A stretch of DNA of 12,062 nucleotides from Bacillota bacterium (GTDB lineage: Bacteria; Bacillota; Desulfotomaculia; Desulfotomaculales; JAJYZD01). The stretch is from NCBI GenBank assembly GCA_021800315.1, contig JAJYZD010000101.1, forward strand, positions 1 through 12,062, written 5' to 3'. Positions within the stretch are counted from its first letter, which is position 1; each line of letters begins with the position of its first letter. A program made the translations under genes and the position numbers. Under the pieces are notes generated by a model that saw nothing but the letters and a program-made list of their open reading frames with translations, searched no databases and had not been told where the DNA came from. This document shows, in pieces, positions 1 through 6,353 of the stretch.

Positions 1-296
1 CTCAGTTGAATTTGACCCGTCACTAGTGACCTTGTTTTTGCGCACTTTTTTGTCGGGTGCAGCGGGGGGAGATCACCTAAAATGCCTGGGCTGGCGGTCG
101 CCCAACGCCACATTCCTGAAGTCGGGTCAGTCAGTCCCCTGGTAATGGTGGTGCACGGACCGGGTGGTGTCAGAGAAGCAGCTGTGTCAAGATCCCGCGG
201 CCGGGGATGACGACGGCACGCCGGGGCCACAATAGCGCCCTTCGCGGCTGATCCCTAGGATGGGCGATTCTGGGGTGACCATGGTAGCTAGACTCT

Positions 297-332
297 CCCG
301 GACAGAAAGCGGTGTCCGGGGTAGGATTTTTT
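297..332 (+). terminator. Terminator-like stem-loop with T run
   Basis: CCCGGACA at 297-304 pairs perfectly with TGTCCGGG at 313-320 around an 8-base loop, and a run of six T (327-332) follows after six bases. This is a plausible intrinsic terminator for a plus-strand transcript entering from the left of the window. The gap before the T run is longer than ideal. It could instead be one arm of a larger structured RNA, because three more hairpins follow within 100 bases. Confidence 0.45.
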
Positions 333-333
333 C

Positions 334-420
334 GGGCGACAAAAGGCGCCCACTATTTCGCGACGGCTGACACCTAGTGTCACCGGTCCGCACAGGGCGG
401 CTGCTGTTGAGGGGCAGTTC
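334..420. other. Cluster of three short stem-loops
   Basis: Three stems follow the terminator-like hairpin: GGGCG/CGCCC (334-338 with 347-351), TGACAC/GTGTCA (368-373 with 377-382, 3-base loop) and CTGC/GCAG (401-404 with 414-417, followed by TTCTTTC). Each is short, but together they make this 120-base stretch unusually foldable for DNA with no gene. I recognise no known RNA family. Confidence 0.3.
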
Positions 421-845
421 TTTCACGGGATCGCCCTGTAGGGCTGTTGGGCTCCAAGTTGTCAAGACATCGGCGGCGCGCTGTCAGCAGTCAGCCACCT
501 GGCCGCCCCTGGTAAGTCTCGCCCAATGACACAGATATGCTCATCCCTGGCCCAATCCAAGTGCCAGGGGAGGCTGGTCTTTGCCCTAAGTCCGGCTGGA
601 GTCAAATACTGGCTAATATTCCTATATCCGAGATCACTTTTTCCCTGGGGAAAACATTTCTTTTCTGGGGAGGCCCCTGACTTATGGCTGTCTGAAGCGT
701 GAGTGGTAGGCCGCAGGTCGGAACTCAAATACTCCTGACATATTGATTCTACATAAAGGCCGCAATCCCTTCTATCGGAGAAACTATTTTACGGTACTAG
801 CAGGGTGGCCCTATTAGTGAGCGCATTGATAAAAACGACCATAGG

Positions 846-1811
846 GTGATATATCTTTCAGTGAGCGTTGGGATCCATTTTGGTACCCTTTCCGGTGAGC
901 GAATCCAACAGTACCTTGAAAACTGGTTAGAGGCTATCAAGCCTAACACGCGGCCCAATACCTTTGCAAGTTGCCGAAGGGCTGCTGCAAAGTATTCTGA
1001 GTTACTGGGGAACATATTGTTAAATAAACTCACAGGGCTTCATATTCAACAGGCCGTCAATAGTGAAAGTAATAAAGGGGTTCTGGCTCCAAGTACTATT
1101 TTGTTGCATCTAACTAAGTTCCGCGTGGCGCTGACCCAGGCTGTAGACTGGGGTATAATTCCCAAGAGTCCTGCAGTCAGGATAAAGAGTCCTGAATGCG
1201 AAAAGCCTGTAATTGAGTTCTGGGAAGAAAATGAAGCTAGGTTGTTTCTTTCAGTCGCCGAAAAGTATCGTTATTTCAGTTTGTTTTGGGTGGTACTTCA
1301 TACTGGAATGCGAATCGGTGAATTGCTTGGGTTAACTTGGGAAGATGTTGACATGGAAAATGAGTTGGCGTATGTTCGGAGAACGGCGACTCAGTTTGGA
1401 GTAAATGCGCCGAAGTCGGCGTCAAGTAAGCGGGGGATTCCCCTTGATCCTGGAACTATAAAGGTGATCAGAAAGCACAGGAAGCAAATGATGGAGGAAT
1501 CGTTTGCGAGAGGTCAGGGATGGACTGAAAAACATTATGTCTTCGTAAGTCGAAACGGGAAGAGGCTCACTAACTCAGGGATTAAAGGTTGTTTTCGTTG
1601 TGCTATCAAGCGCGCGGGTGTCAAAAGGATTACTCCGCACGGGATGAGACACACGTTTGCGACCAGCCTTCTTCATCGGGGAGTATCCCCGAACGAAGTA
1701 GCGGAGATTCTTGGGCATGCAGATGTGGCTACTCTGCTGAACACGTATGCCCACGCCCTGCCGTCCGACCGTAAGGCAGCTCTGGAGGCCATCGGCAAAG
1801 CCTTTGGCTAA
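846..1811 (+). CDS. Tyrosine recombinase/phage integrase, N-terminally short
   Basis: The 321-residue product is a site-specific recombinase of the tyrosine (phage integrase) family, which cuts and rejoins DNA through a covalent 3'-phosphotyrosine. A SAM-like core-binding domain lies at about residues 20-105 and the catalytic domain at about 125-315. The catalytic set is visible: R156 (TGMRIGEL), K190, H265 and R268 (TPHGMRHTFAT), H291 (ILGHAD) and the nucleophile Y301 (NTYAHA). Relatives are usually about 370-400 residues with an N-terminal arm-binding domain. That domain is missing here, and the frame is open only back to 801 after a stop at 798-800. The GTG at 846 has no clear ribosome binding site, so the 5' end may be truncated or the start wrong. 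GC content is visibly lower than in the flanking genes, which suggests transfer. No other phage or element genes are in the window, so it is a solitary integrase or a remnant. Confidence 0.85.
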   Translation: MIYLSVSVGIHFGTLSGERIQQYLENWLEAIKPNTRPNTFASCRRAAAKYSELLGNILLNKLTGLHIQQAVNSESNKGVLAPSTILLHLTKFRVALTQAVDWGIIPKSPAVRIKSPECEKPVIEFWEENEARLFLSVAEKYRYFSLFWVVLHTGMRIGELLGLTWEDVDMENELAYVRRTATQFGVNAPKSASSKRGIPLDPGTIKVIRKHRKQMMEESFARGQGWTEKHYVFVSRNGKRLTNSGIKGCFRCAIKRAGVKRITPHGMRHTFATSLLHRGVSPNEVAEILGHADVATLLNTYAHALPSDRKAALEAIGKAFG

Positions 1812-1818
1812 AATCGCT

Positions 1819-1867
1819 CGGTGCACAACGGTGCACAAACGGGAAAACCGGGCTCCGAAAACCCCGT
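1819..1867. repeat. Tandem 10-base repeats and paired GAAAACC repeats after the integrase
   Basis: CGGTGCACAA occurs twice head to tail (1819-1828, 1829-1838) directly after the integrase stop codon. GAAAACC occurs twice 14 bases apart (1843-1849, 1857-1863). Integrase arm- and core-type binding sites are typically short direct repeats beside the int gene, so this may be an attachment region. That role is inferred from position only; no second att copy is seen in the window. Confidence 0.4.
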
Positions 1868-1895
1868 CGCCGTAAGGCTTCAGGCTATGTATTAA

Positions 1896-1917
1896 ATTAT
1901 CTAAGTGGTGAGATAAT
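1896..1917. promoter_or_regulatory. Operator-like palindrome ATTATCT-N8-AGATAAT
   Basis: A perfect 7+7 inverted repeat with an 8-base spacer lies 62 bases upstream of the small winged-helix gene. The right arm contains a GATAAT -10-like hexamer. A dimeric winged-helix regulator binding such a site to control its own gene would fit, but this is inference. It could also form an RNA hairpin. Confidence 0.4.
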
Positions 1918-1979
1918 ATGCCTGACAGGGTGACCCGGCCAATGGGAGCCCAAAACAATTTGACAGGGGAGGATCGAGG

Positions 1980-2255
1980 ATGACCGCCGTTACCATGGAC
2001 GAATATTTTGTCGGCGTTGCCAAGCGCCTGCCCGGTGAAGCCGAGCGTGTTCTGCGGGCATTGGTGGATCAGGGCAACATGAACAAGGAGGAGTTGTCGC
2101 TAACCGCCCGGGTGAAAAGGGCGGTACTGGATCACGTTATCATGCAACTATACGCCCTCGGGCTGGTGGAGGTCACGGCCGAAGGAAAGAGCCGGATTTG
2201 TAGCCTTACCAGATTGGGCCGGGAATATGTCAGTCTGGAAGGAATGGTAGTCTAA
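1980..2255 (+). CDS. Small winged-helix DNA-binding protein
   Basis: The 91-residue product has the helix-helix-recognition helix-wing pattern of MarR/ArsR-like winged-helix proteins. A helix lies at about 20-32 (AERVLRALVDQG), a turn and helix at about 35-41, a recognition helix at about 43-61 (RVKRAVLDHVIMQLYALG), and a two-strand wing at about 62-77 (LVEVTAEGKSRICSLT). A final helix, TRLGREYVS, is the usual ending of such domains. No ligand or metal site is visible. The ATG at 1980 has a good GGAGG at 1968-1972 with 7-base spacing; an ATG at 1995 is a weaker alternative. It sits between the integrase and galE, with a palindrome upstream and a terminator downstream, so it is probably monocistronic and possibly autoregulated. 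Its target is unknown. Confidence 0.75.
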   Translation: MTAVTMDEYFVGVAKRLPGEAERVLRALVDQGNMNKEELSLTARVKRAVLDHVIMQLYALGLVEVTAEGKSRICSLTRLGREYVSLEGMVV

Positions 2256-2292
2256 CTCCCCGCGGGCTGGAAAACGTTTAGCAAAACCAGTG

Positions 2293-2356
2293 GGCGCCGA
2301 CGGGAGCGTTATGGCGGTTGGGAAGAAAACCGCCGGCTTCCGGTCGCGCCTTTTTT
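2293..2356 (+). terminator. Intrinsic terminator of the winged-helix gene
   Basis: An outer stem GGCGC/GCGCC (2293-2297 with 2346-2350), continued by GAC/GTC and GGGA/TTCC pairs, encloses an inner perfect stem GGCGGTT/AACCGCC (2313-2319 with 2328-2334). Six T (2351-2356) follow immediately. The structure begins 38 bases after the winged-helix stop codon. It is the best intrinsic terminator in the window and separates this gene from the galE unit. Confidence 0.65.
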
Positions 2357-2371
2357 CTGCATGGGAAGAGA

Positions 2372-2563
2372 CTACTGCTGTTCGATGACCTGCCGGCGGC
2401 CGTTTTCTGTTGGTACCAGCCCGGTGGCCGACTTTCCATCGGGGGCCGTGAAACTGACTTTCATCGTGCCGCCAGGGTTTGTTTTTTGAACCGCCTTTCC
2501 CAGTGGGGCCGTAAGGCCGCCGCCAATGCGGGAAGCCCCGTCGGCCTGGTCCCTCTTTTTCAT
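2372..2563 (-). CDS. Possible small hypothetical protein (63 aa)
   Basis: A minus-strand frame from an ATG at 2563 encodes 63 residues with a protein-like second half (GGTMKVSFTAPDGKSATGL, then VPTENGRRQVIEQQ). About 70 percent of its codons end in G or C. It exactly fills the gap between the winged-helix terminator and the galE promoter. Against it, no ribosome binding site precedes the ATG, and the start would lie within the galE promoter. No family is recognised. It could be a real small gene, a remnant, or chance. Confidence 0.25.
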   Translation of the reverse strand: MKKRDQADGASRIGGGLTAPLGKAVQKTNPGGTMKVSFTAPDGKSATGLVPTENGRRQVIEQQ

Positions 2564-2591
2564 TGACTGGCCCGCGGCCGAACGATATAAT
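2563..2591 (+). promoter_or_regulatory. Sigma-A type promoter of galE-rarA
   Basis: TTGACT (2563-2568) and TATAAT (2586-2591) are separated by exactly 17 bases, nearly the vegetative consensus. Transcription would begin near 2598, giving a leader of about 30 bases to the galE start. Confidence 0.8.
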
Positions 2592-2626
2592 CTGGAAGAG
2601 AAAGCTCACAAGCGGAGGCTTTGCTG

Positions 2627-3607
2627 TTGAAAGTTCTCGTCCTGGGCGGCGCCGGTTATATCGGCAGCCACGCCGTCTTAGCCTTGCGGGAGAAAGGCTT
2701 CGAGCCGGTGGTGCTGGACGATCTGTCCCGCGGCCACCGGGCTGCCGTAATAGGTGCCGGCCTGATCGAGGCGGATCTCACGGCCGTGGATCTGGCGGCG
2801 GTGCTGAAAGAGTCGGAGTGCGGAGCGGTCATGCACTTTGCCGCCCTGAGCCAGGTGGGGGAGTCGGTAAGCCGGCCCGACCTCTACTATCGGAACAACG
2901 TGGCGGGGGGCCTCCTCCTGTTGGACGCCATGGTTAAAAGCGGTGTGCGCTACCTGATCTTTTCCTCCAGCGCCGCCGTATACGGCGAACCTTCCCGGGT
3001 CCCGATCAGCGAGGATCATCCCACCGCTCCCGTCAATCCCTACGGGGCTACCAAGCTGGCTTTCGAAGGCGCGATGCGGTGGTACGCTCACGCTTTCGGC
3101 CTCAGGTACGCTTCCCTGCGCTATTTCAACGCCGCGGGAGCCCACCCCGACGGTCTGCTCGGTGAGGACCACCGGCCGGAAACCCATCTCATACCCCTCG
3201 TGCTCAAGGCCGTCCTGGGCGACTGTCCCATGGCGGTTTTCGGCAACGATTATCCCACCTATGACGGAACGTGTATCCGCGACTATATCCATGTCTGCGA
3301 CCTGGCTTCGGCCCACCTTCTGGCCCTGCAGGCCTTGCTGGCCGGCGAGCCGTCTTCGGTTTTCAACCTGGGCACCGGCCGGGGCTACTCGGTCCTGCAG
3401 ATGATCGAGACCGCCCGCCGGGTTACGGATCACGACATTTCTATCCAGTTGTCCCCCCGGCGGCCGGGGGATCCGGCCGAACTGGTGGCGGGGTCGCGGC
3501 TGGCCGGCGAGCGTCTGGGCTGGCGGCCGCGCTACCCGGAACTGGAGGACATCGTGACCCATGCCTGGCGTTGGCACCGGGCCCATCCGGAGGGATACCC
3601 GGCTTAG
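2627..3607 (+). CDS. galE: UDP-glucose 4-epimerase
   Basis: GalE interconverts UDP-glucose and UDP-galactose with bound NAD, supplying galactosyl units for envelope polysaccharides. It is an extended short-chain dehydrogenase in the cytoplasm. The 326-residue product has the NAD-binding GGAGYIGS motif (residues 7-14), D31 at the end of the second strand, the SSSAAVYG segment with the likely catalytic S115, and the YxxxK pair Y139/K143 (NPYGATKLAFE). YFNAAGAHPDG of the sugar-binding region follows. Length is normal for the family (about 325-340). I chose the TTG at 2627 because GGAGG (2614-2618) is 8 bases upstream and the protein then begins MKVLV, as in relatives; the TTG at 2621 is too close to it. 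A consensus promoter precedes the gene and rarA follows after 24 bases. Related epimerases acting on other UDP- or dTDP-sugars cannot be excluded from sequence alone. Confidence 0.92.
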   Translation: MKVLVLGGAGYIGSHAVLALREKGFEPVVLDDLSRGHRAAVIGAGLIEADLTAVDLAAVLKESECGAVMHFAALSQVGESVSRPDLYYRNNVAGGLLLLDAMVKSGVRYLIFSSSAAVYGEPSRVPISEDHPTAPVNPYGATKLAFEGAMRWYAHAFGLRYASLRYFNAAGAHPDGLLGEDHRPETHLIPLVLKAVLGDCPMAVFGNDYPTYDGTCIRDYIHVCDLASAHLLALQALLAGEPSSVFNLGTGRGYSVLQMIETARRVTDHDISIQLSPRRPGDPAELVAGSRLAGERLGWRPRYPELEDIVTHAWRWHRAHPEGYPA

Positions 3608-3631
3608 GGCCGCGGGAAAAGAGGTGTTACG

Positions 3632-4918
3632 ATGGGTGAGGGCCTTTGGGGACACGCCCTGGAGCAGGAACTGGCCGCCGGCGCCCCCCTGGCCACACGG
3701 ATGCGGCCGCAGATACTGACGGAGATGGTGGGCCAAAAGGAGGTGATCGGTCCGGGCAGCGTGCTGCGCCGGGCCATCGAAGGAGACCGCCTCTTTTCCA
3801 TGATCTTCTATGGTCCTCCCGGCAGCGGCAAGACCACCCTGGCCGAAGTGGTCGCCAGGGTAACCCGGTCCCACTTCGAGACCCTGAGCGCGGTCAGTTC
3901 CGGCGTCGCCGATATCAAGCGGGTGGTGGGGGAAGCCCGGGAGCGCCGGGCCCTCTACGGTAGCCGGACGGTTCTCTTCATCGACGAGATCCACCGCTTC
4001 AACCGGAGCCAGCAGGACGCCCTCCTGCCGGCGGTGGAGAGCGGCTTGATCACACTGATCGGCTCTACCACCGAAAACCCCTTTTTCGCCGTCAACCGGC
4101 CCCTCATATCCAGAAGCCGCCTGTATCGATTTGATCCCCTGACCGCCGGCGACATCCGCACCTTGCTGGAGCGGGCCCTGGCGGACCCACAGCGGGGTCT
4201 CGGTAATTTTCGGGCGGCGGTGACCGAAGACGCTTTGAACCACCTGGCCGAAGGCGCCAACGGGGATGCCCGGGCAGCCCTCAACGCCCTGGAACTGGCC
4301 GTGATGAACGCTCTCCCCGGCGAGGACGGCGTGCGGCGGGTCGACCTGGCAGGGGCGGCCGAAGCGGCCCGCCAGCGGGTGTTGCAGTACGACCGGGAAG
4401 ACGAGCACTACGACGTGGTATCGGCCTGGATCAAGAGCATGCGGGGCTCCGATCCGCAGGCCGCCCTCTACTGGCTGGCCCGCCTGATTTACGCCGGCGA
4501 CGACGTCACCTTCCTGGCCCGGCGCCTCATGATCCACGCGGCCGAGGACGTGGGCCTGGCCGATCCGGTGGCCCTGGTGGTGGCCACCTCCTGCGCTCAG
4601 GCCGTGGAACGCATCGGGATGCCGGAGGCGCGCATCGTCCTGGCGGAGGCCACCCTTTACATAGCCAGGGCTCCCAAGAGCAATTCCGTCCTTTTGGGCA
4701 TCGACCGGGCGCTCGGGGCGGTGAAGGAGAAACACCTGCCCAGGGTACCCGCCCACCTGCGGGACACCGGCTACCAGGGCGCCAAGGACCTGGGCCACGG
4801 GCTCGGCTACCGCTACCCGCACAACTTTCCCGGACACCGGGTGGAACAGCGGTATCTGCCGGAGGAACTGGAAGGGGAGGAATTCTACCGACCGTCGGGG
4901 CAGGGGCGGGACAAGTAG
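3632..4918 (+). CDS. rarA: Replication-associated recombination protein A (RarA/MgsA)
   Basis: RarA is an AAA+ ATPase of the clamp-loader clade that acts at stalled replication forks together with SSB and the recombination machinery. The 428-residue product begins with the conserved LATRMRPQ segment (about residues 20-27). It has Walker A GPPGSGKTT at 61-69, Walker B VLFIDE at 114-119, sensor-1 IGSTTENP at 143-150, and the SRSRLYRF arginine-finger region at 160-167. The C-terminal half, with HYDVVSAWIKSMRGSDPQAALYWLARL and the YKYPH-like end (YRYPHNFPGH), is the tetramerisation domain typical of the family. Length is normal. The ATG at 3632 follows GAGGTG (3621-3626), and the gene sits 24 bases after galE, most likely in the same transcript. 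Confidence 0.95.
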   Translation: MGEGLWGHALEQELAAGAPLATRMRPQILTEMVGQKEVIGPGSVLRRAIEGDRLFSMIFYGPPGSGKTTLAEVVARVTRSHFETLSAVSSGVADIKRVVGEARERRALYGSRTVLFIDEIHRFNRSQQDALLPAVESGLITLIGSTTENPFFAVNRPLISRSRLYRFDPLTAGDIRTLLERALADPQRGLGNFRAAVTEDALNHLAEGANGDARAALNALELAVMNALPGEDGVRRVDLAGAAEAARQRVLQYDREDEHYDVVSAWIKSMRGSDPQAALYWLARLIYAGDDVTFLARRLMIHAAEDVGLADPVALVVATSCAQAVERIGMPEARIVLAEATLYIARAPKSNSVLLGIDRALGAVKEKHLPRVPAHLRDTGYQGAKDLGHGLGYRYPHNFPGHRVEQRYLPEELEGEEFYRPSGQGRDK

Positions 4919-4957
4919 GAAAGACGGGAGGCGGGAAAAAAGAAAGGGGGCTGGGCA

Positions 4958-5009
4958 GGTTTGACCTGAAGGTCGGAACCGATTGCATAGAAAGGGGGCT
5001 CTCGCCCCC
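4958..5009. terminator. Two stem-loops between converging rarA and the DUF4330 gene
   Basis: The first stem-loop (4958-4980) pairs GGTT with AACC and GACC with GGTC around a TGAA loop. The second (4994-5009) is a perfect GGGGGC/GCCCCC stem with a TCTC loop. Read on the minus strand, the second is followed by TTTCTATG, a weak T tract 24 bases past the stop of the DUF4330 gene. The pair probably ends both converging transcripts, but neither has a strong T run. Confidence 0.45.
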
Positions 5010-5032
5010 CGGTATTACTTCCGGCATCGTCG

Positions 5033-5542
5033 TCATTCGATCCGGACCCGCTCCACCGTGCCGTACAGTTCCCAAAGGCGGGAAGCCAGCCAAAACTTGG
5101 TGCCGGCCCGGACCTGTTCGCCGGCCAGATCGATGCTGCCTCCCGGGACCGGGGTGCTTCCCTGGGCCCAGATGACCACGTCCTTGAGGTAGGGGTCGGG
5201 GTTTCTCTCCCTGGTGCCGGCGGTGGTACTGACGCGGGCCATGTAAGGACCCACCCGGACCCGGGTGATTTTGACCGGTTGGGCGAATATGCCCTGTGTC
5301 GCGACCGCGGCCGGGCCCTTGGGGGAAAAAGCGAGGTCACCCACATGGATGAGGGCGGCCACCTGCGGCTCGACGGCGGGGGCCACGAATTCGAAGGTTA
5401 CCGTCCGGACCGGTGCCGTTGCCCGGTGGTCGAGAAACTTGTATCCCGCGCCGCCCAAAAGACCCAGTACGATCAAAACGATCGCCAGGTCGACCGGGTT
5501 GATCAGCCCTAAAAACTTGCCTTTTCGGTTAAGGAACGGCAA
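5033..5542 (-). CDS. DUF4330 family single-pass membrane protein
   Basis: The 169-residue product matches the pattern of DUF4330 proteins of Firmicutes. A short N-terminal segment with KGKFLGLINPVDLAIV (residues 7-22) leads into one membrane helix at about 17-35, then an extracytoplasmic beta-rich domain. That domain contains the repeated VKITRVRVGPYMARVST and DPYLKDVVIWAQG type strands. The function of the family is not known; members often lie near envelope polysaccharide genes. A TTG start at 5542 is the only reasonable one: an AGGAG lies 10 bases upstream and no in-frame ATG is available. It is transcribed apart from the SLH operon by nearly 300 bases and converges on rarA. Family assignment is from recalled similarity of the N-terminus. 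Confidence 0.8.
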   Translation of the reverse strand: MPFLNRKGKFLGLINPVDLAIVLIVLGLLGGAGYKFLDHRATAPVRTVTFEFVAPAVEPQVAALIHVGDLAFSPKGPAAVATQGIFAQPVKITRVRVGPYMARVSTTAGTRERNPDPYLKDVVIWAQGSTPVPGGSIDLAGEQVRAGTKFWLASRLWELYGTVERVRIE

Positions 5543-5837
5543 CCGGTGTTCAACTCCTGCTTCACATGTCCTTCAGGTCCGGGAGGCCGGGGCGGTTGGT
5601 CCTAAAACAGCTACGATCAGCATTCCCTGTTAGGTGGACTAACATCCATTAACTGACTGCCGGCCTCTCCGGCAGTATATATCCGGAGCACCACGACGGC
5701 CCCGGATTATTATTCGACAGTCCCTGGTTTTTTCCCTTCGACCGAATTCCTTAACCGTCCGGTCCGGCAACATATTTGCCCGGGCGGCCGGTGGGAGAGA
5801 CGGCGAATATGCTCCTTTATCCCGCCGGCCACGCTGG
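5543..5837. other. Intergenic region with a strong stem-loop at 5656-5676
   Basis: No gene is visible here. ACTGCCGG (5656-5663) pairs perfectly with CCGGCAGT (5669-5676) around a 5-base loop. It lies about 160 bases past the end of the SLH operon and about 115 bases ahead of the DUF4330 start, both on the minus strand. It could therefore be a late terminator of the operon or part of the DUF4330 leader. There is no T tract on either side. Confidence 0.4.
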
Positions 5838-6350
5838 CTAGCGGGCCGGTCCCAGGCTCAGGGATTGCACTCTCCAGTCGGGTTGACCGTAACCTCCGGT
5901 GATGTTGACACAGCGCAACGTGGCGACATAGGAGCCGGCGGACGGGGAGCCCGCCAGCGTGTAGGGAACCCGAAGCTCCTCGGAGAAGTTGCCGGCGGCC
6001 ACTATTTGCAGGGACGAGACGTCGTAGGTGTTTACGCGGGAGCCCTGGAAGTCCGCCACGAAGGTCTGGTAGCCGAGGGTCTTTTGCAGGTCGGGGCTCA
6101 AATAGGCGTAGGCGCCGGCCCAGTTTCCCGTTTGGAGCGGAGAGAAGAACAAACGGACGAGCGTGTCGGCGTTCTTGGCCTTGACCAAGGACACCGGTTT
6201 TCCGGGCGGTGACTTGGCCGCCGGGGCCGTTGCGGCAGGATGCCGGGCCGCCGCGGTGACGGGATGGCGGTCACGGAGCACGATGGCCGTGGTCAGAGCG
6301 ACCGCCACGGCAGCGACAACTATGAGTAAAATCACCGTTTGACGTCTCAT
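5838..6350 (-). CDS. Membrane-anchored NTF2-like hypothetical protein
   Basis: The 170-residue product begins MRRQTVILLIVVAAVAVALT, one N-terminal membrane helix or uncleaved signal (about 5-25). An Ala/Pro-rich linker follows (about 32-55), then a compact domain from about 58 to the end. The domain starts with ADTLVRLFFSPLQTGNWAGAY and AYLSPDLQKTLGYQTF, the pattern of NTF2-like (cystatin-like fold) extracytoplasmic domains seen in small lipoproteins. It ends with beta strands (SYVATLRCVNITGG, WRVQSLSLG). There is no lipobox cysteine. The ATG at 6350 follows the upstream SLH gene's stop by only 3 bases, with AGGTGG overlapping that gene's end, so the two are translationally coupled and probably work at the same place outside the cell. 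Function is unknown. Confidence 0.7.
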   Translation of the reverse strand: MRRQTVILLIVVAAVAVALTTAIVLRDRHPVTAAARHPAATAPAAKSPPGKPVSLVKAKNADTLVRLFFSPLQTGNWAGAYAYLSPDLQKTLGYQTFVADFQGSRVNTYDVSSLQIVAAGNFSEELRVPYTLAGSPSAGSYVATLRCVNITGGYGQPDWRVQSLSLGPAR

Positions 6351-6353
6351 CAG

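Larger units (their letters stand above)
1..845. other. ORF-less accessory region left of the integrase
   Basis: No convincing coding region is visible on either strand. The open frames present are short, without a ribosome binding site, and read as low-complexity S/P/R-rich strings. The first 60 bases contain a perfect 12-base palindrome (GTCACTAGTGAC, 19-30) next to a TTGAATTTGACCCGT string. That string resembles the terminal regions I associate with IS21-type elements, but this is a weak resemblance from memory. The rest holds several stem-loops between 297 and 420, a 10-base direct repeat (136-145 and 506-515) and a distant inverted pair (506-512 with 564-570). The region most likely belongs to mobile or decayed DNA together with the integrase that follows. 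Confidence 0.4.

Noticed and set aside
187..728. Two minus-strand open frames of 92 and 88 codons
   Set aside because: There is no ribosome binding site, the composition is rich in Ser/Pro/Arg, and no motif is visible; the DNA is dominated by stem-loops instead.
1957..1982. TTGACA at 1960-1965 as a promoter for the winged-helix gene
   Set aside because: It is only 15 bases from the start codon, so transcription from it would begin inside the gene; it overlaps the ribosome binding site region by chance.
2678..4837. A 719-codon open frame on the minus strand across galE and rarA
   Set aside because: It is antisense to two clearly recognised genes, is a by-product of their G/C-ending codons, and its translation has no domain pattern.
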